Source of the DNA: Branchiostoma floridae
Taxonomy: Eukaryota; Chordata; Leptocardii; Amphioxiformes; Branchiostomatidae
Direction of reading: 5' to 3'
NCBI RefSeq assembly: GCF_000003815.2
Contig: NC_049993.1
Span: 19,783,694 to 19,847,693, forward strand
Length of the DNA stretch: 64,000 nt
Made by a program: the position numbers and the translations under genes. Position 1 is the stretch's first letter. Each line of letters begins with the position of its first letter. A model generated the notes under the pieces. That model ran no database searches and was not told where the DNA came from. It was given only the letters and a program-made list of their open reading frames with translations. This document shows positions 41,401 through 46,418 of the stretch, in pieces.

Positions 41401-43429
41401 CTCTGTTGCGCACGGAATATGGATGATGTATGGTTTGATGTCATACAGACGACAGGCGCTGATACCATGGGGGTTGAGATTAGCGGAATAAAAGTTTACA
41501 ATGTCGCCGGCGTTTTAATGACTTGCCGGGTCGGCCACCGGGCCGCGCAGCGGGCGCCGCTCGGCGCCGCGTGAGGGTAGCTCCGCCAACCTGACGCCCA
41601 CGCCACGGTGCGGTCTGTCGGCTGTGATTAACAACTGGTCCACTGGACGGACCCCTGCTGGTTTGGATGTTAAGTGCTTGTCGGACAGTTTTAACGTTTA
41701 GGTGACCCAGTCGGCTGTAGTGTCTGTTAGTTCGCTCTTAGTCAGACTGCGCTAAATGTAAAAAAAAAGTGCGTTACGCCCTTGCTTAAGTCAATCATTT
41801 TTCCACGGACAAGGTTCAATATTCGCGTAACAAACTTACAAACTCATGCATACTACTTACTCAAACGTATGTTTGATACCCTCACCGTTCATAGTTCTGC
41901 TGAACTGATAGCATCTAGCCTAAATGAAGGTTGGATAAAAGGTATAGGTGAAAGAAGTCCCGTAGGTTTTTACGGCCGTAGGGGCAGTGGGCTGTTAATT
42001 AATCAACAGTGCCTAGGGTACGGTATTGGAGGTTAGACAGCCAAGTACTAAGATATACAAGATAACAGTTACTCGGCAAACTTGGATAGAAATTTCTAAA
42101 CGGTACGGTCAGATATTTAGGTATAGCATCCACTATATTTCGTCAGTGACTATTTACACAATCTATGGTAGCTAGAGGTATCATAATGGTTACTTCCTAT
42201 ATCGTAATAATGTCTTATGTTGCCATTTAGTTACGCAAGGAGGGTACTAGTAGTTTCGGACACTTTCTGGTCACACTTGTGTTTATCTTAATGTTCATCA
42301 ATTGTCATAAAACCTGAACTCAGCAACGTATTGACCTTGCCTGACCTTGTATTTGTTTTATCGAACACAAAGAACACGTCTCGAGCCCCCTAGGAACACT
42401 TCCAAGTGTAAGTGCAGCTAGCCGCCCCATAATGGCAGTTTGGGATAATGTTACACCGTGCTAGAGCTATCGATTAAGAACCTGAAGCGCGTTCGATGAT
42501 GGCTCGTTTCCAGTTTACAACGGGCCCCCGGGTACTCAAAACGGGGCCACAGCCGGACGATACGCGTCTTTAATGGTCGTTAAGGTGGTCGGAATGTCTT
42601 GAAGACGTCTTGAGGGGGGGCTAACATTGATTAGGCGCGGGTAGGTCTGGAAACGTCGGTAGGATGCCGTAGGGGGTGATTAGATGTAAACATTGGTTTG
42701 ATACCACAAGGGAGTGATTGGCCGTGAACGTCGGTACGATGCCACATGGGAGTGATTGGCCATGAACTTCGGTACGAGGCCACAGGGATGATTACAGCGT
42801 GGTCATTAACTGGGCCTTGTTGATGGATAATGGGGCAAACTTCATTGCCTGTAGACTCAAGGACACTTAATATATCAAGTATGGTGTCCTTAGTAGACCG
42901 ATGCCTTCTGTAAGTAGTAGAGGGTGCACAGAAAGTACGTGTCGTTCAGGAGGCGTAATCAGGAGGGGAAGGGATGAGCTACAACACTAGTTTCATACCA
43001 TAGATTGAAGAAGATAAACAATTTTAAAAGATTCAAATTCCATCCCGGTGATTAGATGCACCCGTTAGTAGGGAACCTCAGTAAGGATTCTTTTTGACGG
43101 GAACACGTTCTTATTTCTAGAAAATCAACAAAATATTTGTATGCACGGCTATGATCGAACTAGTTCTATAAATCAGATCTGTGAAAGTTGTTTTGGGTGT
43201 AAATGAAGGTTTTGAGGAAAACTTACCAAGTCTATTTCTTACCTTTCCAGCAACTGAAGGCGACATAGAAGTGCGCTCAACCAACGGATCGTCTGACGAG
43301 AGCTCCCGGCATGCCTCGGGGCAGTCTTCTCCCGCCAGGGAAAATGGCGGGAACGAAACTTCCCCGGATGTGGAAAAACAGAGAGAAGAAGAGAAATCCA
43401 AGTGGCCTTCTGAGGAGAGCGTGAAGTGA
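2338..43429 (+). CDS. Ig-superfamily transmembrane receptor with cytoplasmic SH3 domain (11 exons)
   Basis: Exons joined by matching phases: 2338-2410, 20074-20251, 21262-21437, 28511-28694, a piece at 28912-28976, 31517-31640, 32356-32531, 38599-38747, 39231-39321, 39820-40011 and 43251-43429. The product is about 530 residues plus what lies in the gap. Order: signal peptide; cysteine-less V-like Ig domain (exons 2-3); C2/I-type Ig (exons 4-5); second C2/I-type Ig (exons 6-7); membrane helix followed by ARKRRDK (exon 8); linker (exon 9); SH3 (exon 10); acidic, Ser-rich tail (exon 11). The ectodomain suggests cell adhesion or recognition, and the SH3 should bind proline-rich partners inside the cell. 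The first two Ig domains recall the HEPACAM/SLAM group, in which the membrane-distal domain also lacks the disulphide (family knowledge from memory). I recognise no vertebrate orthologue with this domain set. Every intron is GT-AG and all phases agree, so the model is firm except around exon 5. Confidence 0.85.
2576..2800 (+). mobile_element. Penelope-like repeat in inverted arrangement, with hammerhead-like core
   Basis: Inverted arms at about 2613-2670 and 2739-2797 match almost perfectly and are separated by 68 bases. The right arm extends into a hammerhead-like core (2724-2756). The left arm is a truncated inverted copy lacking CTGATGA. The flanking string GTGAATAACTTCATCAGG and both arm ends recur at 7929-8001. 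Assignment to Penelope-like elements rests on their known hammerhead motifs and on inverted partial copies. Confidence 0.6.
2715..2762 (+). ncRNA. Hammerhead-ribozyme-like motif
   Basis: CTGATGA at 2724-2730, a 7-bp stem II (GGTGTCT with AGACACC, loop GAC) at 2732-2748, then GAAAC at 2749-2753 and GTC at 2754-2756. These are the two invariant core boxes in the right order. Stem III would be minimal (ACGT palindrome), as in hammerheads proposed to act as dimers. Stem I pairing is short (CC with GG directly, or TTCC with GGAA across a bulge). Activity is untested. Confidence 0.55.
3050..5560 (+). repeat. ~162-bp satellite inside the helentron-like element
   Basis: Units marked by GACCTGAAATTTGGTACAGAGG recur at 3225, 3387, 3549 and 3712 (spacing 162-163) and onward to about 5480. 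Each ends in the series GGCCATTTTTGAC, AAAAATGTATATTTT and GGCTCCTATGCCCTTGTAT. Divergence rises to the right. The same family recurs at 8880-9690. Confidence 0.85.
5601..5626. repeat. Perfect 11-bp inverted repeat
   Basis: GGTCAACGACC, TCAA loop, GGTCGTTGACC. The left half is retained in the second element at about 9792-9804, so it belongs to the repeat family and is not host regulation. Confidence 0.6.
5740..6490 (+). repeat. ~115-130-bp tandem array within the element
   Basis: Five or six diverged units built around AGAGTCCATTCTTGCATGG (about 5766, 5891, 6028, 6142, 6353 and 6446) with TTTTTGGACTGG upstream of each. It is a second, different array in the last unit of the concatemer. Confidence 0.7.
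6640..7052 (-). mobile_element. tRNA-headed composite SINE
   Basis: Read on the minus strand, a tRNA-like head (box-B-like GGGTTCGAATCC) is followed by a body with CTTGTGCCCTTGGGAAAGGC and CGACTTTCCTCACTTCA, then a GTTAAAGAACCCGCC tail. The same body recurs at 16.6, 16.95, 38.2, 46.6 and 47.05 kb. Confidence 0.65.
7385..7565 (-). repeat. Dispersed ~175-bp repeat (inverse copy at 28015-28200)
   Basis: The minus strand reads GCATCGATTTTCGGCTCAAC, then TAGCGCCGTGATGAAGCTAA, then ATGAAGTAAATTGAAAGCT, matching 28040-28170 on the plus strand at roughly 85-90% by eye. The copies lie in introns 1 and 3 of the same gene, facing each other. Confidence 0.75.
7926..8001 (+). repeat. Relic of the Penelope-like inverted element
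   Basis: It shares GTGAATAACTTCATCAGG, TTGGCAATTATTCATATAG and both ends (AGTAAGGTTCTTTTA and TAAAAGAACCTTACT) with 2576-2800, but the inner ~165 bases, including the ribozyme core, are gone. Confidence 0.7.
8755..9879 (+). mobile_element. Second helentron/HINE-like element
   Basis: Same left end (TTTTTATATTTCAGCC with the CATACC/GGTATG palindrome) and right end (GGCTGAAATAT at 9831, hairpin, CTTTCTAGT ending 9879) as the 2.86-kb element. Inside are five or six ~165-bp units of the same satellite. This shorter, single-unit version helps define the boundaries of the family. Confidence 0.65.
11175..13250 (+). repeat. ~390-bp satellite array in intron 1
   Basis: Landmark TGACCCTGTGTACTTGGTCA (variants) at 11186, 11601, 11789 (after a partial unit), 12164, 12561 and 12948. 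Spacing is about 375-415 apart from the short unit. Units share GCCTAAGGCGTCAAACCCC, GGAAGGACAAGATCAATAAG and AACTGCCCTTCGGTGT. The last unit is split by a retroelement tail. Confidence 0.8.
12979..13156 (+). mobile_element. 5'-truncated non-LTR retroelement tail
   Basis: About 177 bases interrupt the satellite between GGGGACATT and AAGGCTTAG. The insert ends AATAAAGGTCTTC followed by (ATTC)n, the short-tandem-repeat tail typical of CR1/L2-type elements. No clear target duplication. It is younger than the array. Confidence 0.65.
13255..16550. other. Intron 1 sequence with no recognised feature
   Basis: Mixed-composition intron. No Ig-like or other exon with matching phase could be found, and the open frames here are short with no domain pattern. 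Similar unassigned intron-1 stretches lie at 9900-11170 and 17300-20040, the latter with reverse retroelement-tail-like runs at about 17740 and 18010 and a TATG-rich run at 19270-19345. Confidence 0.4.
16590..16880 (-). mobile_element. Composite SINE (minus strand)
   Basis: The reverse strand carries the common body (TACCTTGGGAAAGGTACTTA, then CTTTCCTCACTCCACC) preceded by a degraded tRNA-like box B (CCCGGGTTAGAATCC). The GTTCTTTAATGTGCTTGAGG tail-like sequence at 16828 matches the SINE at 6820. Confidence 0.55.
16886..17060 (+). mobile_element. tRNA-derived SINE
   Basis: A cloverleaf-like head at 16889-16960 has a 5-bp anticodon stem (TTCGA/TCGAA) around CTCAGAA (anticodon CAG, Leu-like, but no long variable arm) and a box-B-like GAGTTCGATAC. 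The body GTGCTCTTGGAAAAGACACT and TACACGACTTTCC follows. The missing variable arm and the SINE body argue against a functional tRNA gene. Confidence 0.6.
17209..17292 (-). mobile_element. Second tRNA-like head, inverted
   Basis: The minus strand has a box-A-like TAGTCTATCGGTTAGCG and a perfect box B (GGGTTCGAGTCC) 37 bases on. Acceptor-stem pairing is poor, so this is a SINE head or tRNA pseudogene. Confidence 0.5.
20074..20251 (+). CDS. Ig-SH3 gene, exon 2 (first half of V-like Ig domain)
   Basis: Phase 1 in, phase 2 out, with acceptor CCCCAG and donor GTGGGT. It encodes CHGNQGTPTVRTIRVMSDD, then TVTLPASY and the C-strand AVTWNKLEG. The B-strand position that normally holds Cys is Leu/Ala, while the C-strand Trp is kept. 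The 3' edge and donor are reiterated downstream as a minisatellite (20252-20600). Confidence 0.85.
20231..20605 (+). repeat. Minisatellite copying the exon 2 / intron 2 boundary
   Basis: Units resemble the exon 2 end (GTCTACATGTACTCACCCAG followed by GTGGGT) and recur near 20291, 20421, 20495 and 20569 with growing divergence. Several retain an intact AG|GTGGGT donor. The first unit is the real exon edge, so the array was seeded by exon sequence. It fits the amphioxus class of minisatellites that reiterate splice boundaries. Confidence 0.8.
20818..21205 (+). repeat. Three decayed tandem copies of the 5' part of exon 3
   Basis: Copies begin at 20818, 20958 and 21102, each after an AG acceptor-like sequence and each starting RGCTAACGGTT (R = A or G), as the real exon does at 21262. 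They follow exon 3 for about 80-100 bases, then diverge. None reaches a donor, and the reading frames drift into stops. Similarity to the real exon increases toward it: copy 3 is near-identical over its first 80 bases. Short AAAC-rich runs lie between copies. Confidence 0.85.
21262..21437 (+). CDS. Ig-SH3 gene, exon 3 (second half of V-like Ig domain)
   Basis: Phase 2 in, phase 1 out. Contains GRAILHPNGSLTINDVSV and KDEGQYVMTTLVDG, then YVYLEVIG. DEGQY is the Ig D-x-G-x-Y motif, but the F-strand Cys two residues after Tyr is Met, matching the missing B-strand Cys in exon 2. NGS sites are potential N-glycosylation positions. Donor is GTCAGT. Confidence 0.88.
21522..21542 (+). promoter_or_regulatory. 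RE1/NRSE-like site 1
   Basis: Core TTCAGCACCAAGGACAG followed by GTAC. All invariant positions of the 17-base RE1 core are present. It lies 85 bases after exon 3 of the Ig-SH3 gene. Confidence 0.55.
21905..22077. mobile_element. Palindromic MITE, copy 1
   Basis: Ends are inverted copies of CCAAGCAGATCCTAC followed by GCATAAGATAGYATC (about 33 bp). The interior has GCCGGCTTCACTCCTCTG. The same family is at 29158-29283. No coding capacity. Confidence 0.75.
22230..22885 (+). repeat. Diverged direct duplication in intron 3
   Basis: 22228-22360 and 22770-22880 share ACGGCTCGTT-CCAG, GCGAACTCGTTCCCAG-like and GACCATCCTGAA-like blocks in the same order, about 540 bases apart. Function unknown. Confidence 0.45.
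25195..27020 (+). repeat. ~180-bp satellite array in intron 3
   Basis: About nine units with CATCTTGTTTTCTCGTGACG, AATGTATCCCATTACTCATT, AACACATTTGCCCTTT, AATAGGTTAAACGGCATTTG and AACAAGATAGCATCAAGGTC. Landmarks at 26231, 26408, 26589, 26768 and 26959 are 177-191 apart. Outer units are more diverged. Confidence 0.8.
28015..28200 (+). repeat. Dispersed repeat, inverse partner of 7385-7565
   Basis: Same ~175-bp family, on the opposite strand, in intron 3. No coding content. Confidence 0.75.
28511..28694 (+). CDS. Ig-SH3 gene, exon 4 (first half of Ig domain 2)
   Basis: Phase 1 in, phase 2 out. VPPTVTVGLQIPLKVP leads into SVTLNCTV (B-strand Cys) and VMWLKDG (C-strand Trp), a standard C2/I-type Ig half. 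Acceptor TTTTGCAG, donor GTAATT. It is followed 118 bases later by the assembly gap that hides most of the next exon. Confidence 0.88.
28812..28911. other. Assembly gap (100 N)
   Basis: Exactly 100 Ns, the usual placeholder for a gap of unknown length. It removes the 5' part and acceptor of Ig-SH3 exon 5. Confidence 0.99.
28912..28976 (+). CDS. Ig-SH3 gene, exon 5 (3' fragment; apparent 1-base frameshift)
   Basis: The fragment starts at the F strand, YTCVAQHVGG, and should continue QVSDSLILDVT to a phase-1 donor (ACGT|GTAAGT). As written, the two pieces are in different frames. The change of frame falls exactly in a seven-G run at 28935-28941; six Gs would restore continuity. A sequencing or assembly indel next to the gap is the simplest explanation, but a true allele cannot be excluded. 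Confidence 0.75.
29158..29283. mobile_element. Palindromic MITE, copy 2
   Basis: Shorter member (about 125 bp) of the family at 21905-22077. The inverted ends (CCAAGCAGATCCT-CGGTTGCATAAGATAG) and the inner GGCTTCACTCCTCTGCCAGC are shared. Confidence 0.75.
31195..31435 (+). repeat. ~60-bp tandem repeat upstream of exon 6
   Basis: Four diverged units: CCAGGTGGTC, then ATGTAGAGGTGGTCACTAG, then GGTTTAACTGTAT, at about 31198, 31255, 31305 and 31369. Confidence 0.65.
31517..31640 (+). CDS. Ig-SH3 gene, exon 6 (first half of Ig domain 3)
   Basis: Phase 1 in, phase 2 out. FPGIIINISSPVVVTSG, then AVLRCTADGNPLPDIRWHRE: B-strand Cys, C-strand Trp and the GxPxPxxxW signature of I-set Ig domains. Donor GTGGGT. 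Two partial copies of its 3' part, each with a donor, follow in the intron. Confidence 0.9.
31641..31880 (+). repeat. Two tandem partial copies of exon 6 with donors
   Basis: Copy 2 (about 31690-31781) repeats the last ~90 bases of exon 6 and ends AG|GTGTTT. Copy 3 (about 31848-31878) repeats only the last ~30 bases and ends AG|GTGAGT. GTTT-rich simple sequence lies between copies. Translation from exon 6 stays open through copy 2, because 31641-31781 is 141 bases. Neither copy has an obvious acceptor. Confidence 0.85.
32356..32531 (+). CDS. Ig-SH3 gene, exon 7 (second half of Ig domain 3)
   Basis: Phase 2 in, phase 1 out. It encodes SQDLGVTSPEEE, then VILPDVHFSDSGWYWCVASN (D-x-G-x-Y-x-C) and ALLSVLGGELSMPS. 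The acceptor CCGCCAG is 4 bases before another AG; only the upstream one keeps frame. Donor GTGAGT. A decayed copy of the exon end lies at about 32650-32730. Confidence 0.88.
32650..32735 (+). repeat. Decayed copy of the exon 7 / intron boundary
   Basis: This stretch repeats the exon 7 end (GAACTGTCCATGCCATCA) and about 40 bases of following intron (ATTCTGAAATACAAAGAAGA compared with the original CTTCAGAAAGATGATATTG). The donor is changed to AAAGAGT. A poly-G run of about 12 lies at its left edge. Confidence 0.75.
33150..35420. other. Intron 7 sequence without recognised features
   Basis: No exon with compatible phase, no repeat family seen elsewhere in the window. 33190-33400 and 36050-36330 are GC-richer islands with short open frames but no domain signature. 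Confidence 0.35.
35430..35450 (+). promoter_or_regulatory. RE1/NRSE-like site 2
   Basis: TTCAGCACCAAGGACAG followed by GCGC, in intron 7. The last bases are close to the canonical CGCC end. Confidence 0.55.
35623..35643 (+). promoter_or_regulatory. RE1/NRSE-like site 3
   Basis: TTCAGCACCAAGGACAG followed by CTCC, 193 bases after site 2 and on the same strand. It is the best match of the four to the 21-base RE1 consensus. Confidence 0.6.
38228..38330 (+). mobile_element. SINE body fragment
   Basis: GTGTCCTTGGGAAAGGCACT, then TTTACACAACTTTCCTCACT and CAACCCAGGTGTAAA, as in the other SINEs. The tRNA head is missing or replaced. A reverse retroelement-tail-like run (TTTATTGCACAACAATTGTA) lies at 38070-38096. 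Confidence 0.55.
38495..38583 (+). repeat. Decayed partial copy of the membrane-helix exon, with AAAC run
   Basis: TGCTGGTGCTGACCCTGCT at 38522-38540 repeats the core of exon 8 (38669-38687), with weaker similarity on both sides. It is followed by an (AAAC)n run that abuts the exon 8 acceptor. No usable reading frame remains. Confidence 0.65.
38599..38747 (+). CDS. Ig-SH3 gene, exon 8 (transmembrane helix)
   Basis: Phase 1 in, phase 0 out. Short stalk KSVVDSLTWLD, then the helix ISIIAGVATGGASLVLTLL and IAGIIC, then the basic stop-transfer ARKRRDK and PSYNTCQ. The GxxxG-like Ala/Gly spacing could support helix packing (inference). Donor GTTTGT. Confidence 0.9.
39231..39321 (+). CDS. Ig-SH3 gene, exon 9 (juxtamembrane linker)
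   Basis: Phase 0 in, phase 1 out. VVRITQPAEFMCRVNGWTG and VCQAGTGDKHN; no recognised domain. Acceptor GTTCCAG, donor GTGAGT. It joins in frame to the SH3 exon through a Lys codon. Being 91 bases long, it cannot be skipped alone without shifting the frame. Confidence 0.75.
39820..40011 (+). CDS. Ig-SH3 gene, exon 10 (SH3 domain)
   Basis: Phase 1 in, phase 1 out, encoding the whole domain. AQVISSYYPPGDGG corresponds to the ALYDY/RT-loop region; LHLEVGEVVEILHTGRDGWW has the GD-hV pattern and the double Trp before the n-Src/distal loops; GYRRGRVGIFPAWCVQVI has the G-h-FP motif. Differences from a classic SH3: the ALYDY tyrosines are shifted to SYY, and the SNYV motif is AWCV, so the usual last binding Tyr is Cys or replaced by Trp. 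Ligand preference may be unusual. Confidence 0.9.
39914..40205 (+). repeat. ~118-bp tandem repeat seeded by the SH3 exon
   Basis: The last ~98 bases of the SH3 exon plus its donor and ~20 intron bases form unit 1. Unit 2 (about 40031-40148) is nearly identical and keeps a GTGCGT donor. Unit 3 (about 40149-40205) is decayed. Reading past the real donor meets TAA at once (40019), so the copies do not extend the protein. Confidence 0.88.
40567..40735 (-). mobile_element. Penelope-like repeat fragment A
   Basis: Shares with 50828-50985, in the same orientation, GATGAAGG-TAGACATCC, CGCCAAAAAG-AGTTA, CAACTGGATATG and GTCAGACGTTTCAG. The ribozyme-like core is damaged here: 3' stem, GAAAC and GTC remain, CTGACGA is lost. 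Confidence 0.55.
41500..41625. other. CpG-dense island in the last intron
   Basis: Very GC- and CpG-rich stretch (e.g. GGGCCGCGCAGCGGGCGCCG then CTCGGCGCCGCG) in otherwise AT-rich intron 10. No frame or splice signals of the gene map here. Confidence 0.5.
42640..42800 (+). repeat. ~50-bp tandem repeat
   Basis: Three or four units: GGTACGATGCCACATGGGAG, TGATTGGCCATGAACTTC. Confidence 0.6.
43251..43429 (+). CDS. Ig-SH3 gene, exon 11 (C-terminal tail and stop)
   Basis: Phase 1 in, TGA at 43427. ATEGDIEVRSTNGSSDE, SSRHASGQSSPARENGGNE, then a charged EKQREEEKSKW run. Low-complexity, Ser/Glu-rich and probably disordered, with possible phosphorylation sites. Confidence 0.85.
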
Positions 43430-44510
43430 CTTTAAGACGGGCGGTTGTGTCTTTCTTCGAGAGGGACTACAGCGGGTGCACGCGTTTGTTATAACGCCTT
43501 CTCCTCGTTGTGAAACTTGCAAGAAGATGTGAACGCTTTCGGTGGAACTGAAGGCCTAGCTACTGAAGGCTGCAAATCAAGAAACCCAGCTTTCTTAAAG
43601 TACGCCTTCTTGACGACACCCTCCAGCAGTACCATAAAGTTTGCTATCGCGGGACACGCAGGAATGGTGCATCTAGCGACTTGGATTGGTACTGCACTCA
43701 GTTTGCAGCTTTAACTGAGGAATGCTGACGTAACTTTGATACGAAAGTGATATTACTTCAGTTTCCCGCCAAATGAACGTGAAGCTGTTGCTGGCATTTA
43801 GTAACACCGTACTCGAGCGCTTCCTAGCGATTAAGATCCAGACTGCAACAAAGAGGCCGGGATATATTTTTCATCTGTGCAATCGGATTGATGTTACTGT
43901 TACAAGACTTTGTCAAAGGAATCGATGATAAACAATGACAGTTTTTACAGGAAAGGTTATATGTGGAGACCGTGTATTTTTCGTACCATGTCTTCAACGA
44001 GCGCTCTCTAGTAATTTTGAGGCGTACTGCAATTAGAATACCGGGATACCTTCTTTAGCTGTGAAACTCGTCTAACCGATATTTCAGTGGGTATTCCAAT
44101 GAAATGAATACAAATGTAGACGTCAAAGACCGACAGTTTGCATACAATTATCCATAACACACTAGTACATGTGTTTGATCGTTATCCGTTCAAGCGCTCC
44201 TGGCGATTTGGAGCCGCACTGCAACCAGTAGGCCGGGATATGTAATAGTCATGTTTGTTAACAGTATGTGAGCCACACTGGCGTATATTATAACGTAGAT
44301 AAACTACATACAGGAAATACTGGACATTTAATTACAGACATCGAAATTTCTAAACCAAACTGTTTTTTGCAAGGTTGCAATACTAAGTAACTAGAGGGTT
44401 GTTCCTACTTTTGACATGTGATAGCACTGGTGTTCTTGAATATTCAAATGAAGGAAAATAAGAAAATTGAGCGTATTCCGCAATAAATATGCCTAGTTTT
44501 GCTTATACGA
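43430..44510 (+). other. 3' UTR of Ig-SH3 gene with AATAAA at 44482
   Basis: About 1 kb of AT-rich non-coding sequence follows the stop. The first AATAAA is at 44482-44487 with a TG-rich stretch about 75 bases on. The poly(A) site is inferred. Confidence 0.45.
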
Positions 44511-44789
44511 TTCACTCTGGATTTAAAAGGTTGGCTGTACCAGATTATCTTTTACGACTTCATTTTGTGTGTGTTAGGTTTATATAACAATGTGTCTTTT
44601 TTTTAATAATTGAAAGATTTTGTGAATACCCAGACAAATTTTGCCTTTTCTTGTATGGTGGTCGAAGTAGAGTCTTATCAACCGCAAATGTTGCCAAAAT
44701 TAAAGACGTCGACCTTTTACAGAATCGTCTTTTTGTGTGTTCTCTAGGTAAGTAAAGATGGACTAGATACTAATAACAATAGGTGGTGG

Positions 44790-45400
44790 ACAAGGTCAAA
44801 AAGGTTCCAGACAACAACCCCACCCCCCACCACCCCGCCCTTATACCGAATGGTGCAGTCATTATCATCAACGTTACATCCAAACAAGTCTAACTTTGAA
44901 CTTCAGTATGCTCCACGAACGTTGAATTCCAGGCAGGTTTGATATGACATATAGTAAGGTAAACAAGAAGAGGGTAAAGAAAACTTTTACACTACCCCTC
45001 ATCTGTACAAAATGGTACAGCCCTTAACACCAATGTCACGTTCGCCCAAGTCTAGTCTTGAACTCCAGCACGTTCAAGGAACAACGCCTTCCTGGCAGCT
45101 TTGATAACGCAGAGACTTACAAAATAATGTGGTATACAAGAAAAAGGTAAACAAAATGTCACGTCCAAGTGTGTAGCCTTGAACTTCATTAAGTTTCAGG
45201 AATGCATACTGAATTCACGGCAGGTTTGATATGACATATTAAGGTAAAGCAAAGTTTATCACCCCCCCATCTGTACAAAATGGTACAGCCCTTATCACCA
45301 TGTCACGTCCAAGTGTGCAGCCTTGAACTTCATCACGTTCCGGGAATATCGACCACCAGCCGGTGCTGATATGACAGAGGCGTCAATAACCATAACCATT
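44790..45400 (+). repeat. Diverged tandem repeat between the first two genes
   Basis: About four units spaced 130-180 bases: ACAAAATGGTACAGCCCTTA, TCACCAATGTCACGTCCAAG, CTTGAACTTCAGTACGTTC, at about 44855, 45010, 45155 and 45275. Confidence 0.6.
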
Positions 45401-46079
45401 TATTGATCTCTGACAGTCATACAGCCCCTGGGAAATTCCAACCCTAGATTTGATTGTCTTTTTTTTCTTTAAAGCGGCAATTATAGATGAAAGTCTCGAT
45501 CTTAAATGACTTGCGTGCATCTGACTACATTATCAAGTGCAGAGAGGGACCTCACAGGTCAAAAATCAGGTCACTTTCAAACTGAAATGACATATAGCAC
45601 GTCAATACATCTAACGCATACTTTAAGACAAATACGTAGATATTGTAACATTCTGTCACCGATCTCTGTATCCAGATCTATCAGCTGTGGTCTTTTGGAA
45701 TGATGACTCAGGCCCGATGGGGTACTGCTTACGGTTTATTCAATCGTCCACAAGACCCTCTGTGCCTTGTGGAGGTATCTCTCTTCAGGTTCCTCTAACC
45801 GTCTCCTGACGCTACGCATGCGTGTTAGTGTCTAGCTCATGAATATTAACCCTAGAGCTCATTACTATTAAACACTTGTCACATCCCCTTTTCTTCAGAT
45901 ATCAATAATCAATATTCCAAAAATAAAGATACTAGAATGTGGGAAGGAGTAAGCTGGTCATCACAAATGACAGGAGGCACTTCAATTTAGGACCTCTGAA
46001 ACCATATTAAGTCACATATTTGTATCTTCATGTAAGTTATAACGGACAAAAAGATAGCAGGGTATAGTGGGATTATGCA

Positions 46080-46100
46080 TTCAGCACCAAGGACAGGGAC
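46080..46100 (+). promoter_or_regulatory. RE1/NRSE-like site 4
   Basis: TTCAGCACCAAGGACAG followed by GGAC, about 1.6 kb upstream of the start codon of the multi-pass membrane gene. It is the one copy outside the Ig-SH3 gene. Confidence 0.5.
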
Positions 46101-46418
46101 TGTAAGTTCCAACGTTGTGGTTGGGTGAGGTTGCAGGGCGTAATATTTTGGTATTCACTTGTTAGTATATCTACAAATTTTAATTTTAGTATACCGTCTG
46201 ACTGTTCTATGTGACCTACCACATACATTGTACGGCAGATTTACAACTTGGGACATTGGTATGTATAGTTCAAAGTCCGGCTATTTTGTCACGGAAAAAG
46301 TTATTGTAGAGCATTGTTGGTAGTTCTTTCAGTCAAACTGAGGCGAAAATCCTTCGGCACAAAAATCCTACCGAAAATGTAACCGCGAATTGTGTTTGTT
46401 TTCGAATAATTTGGCGGG

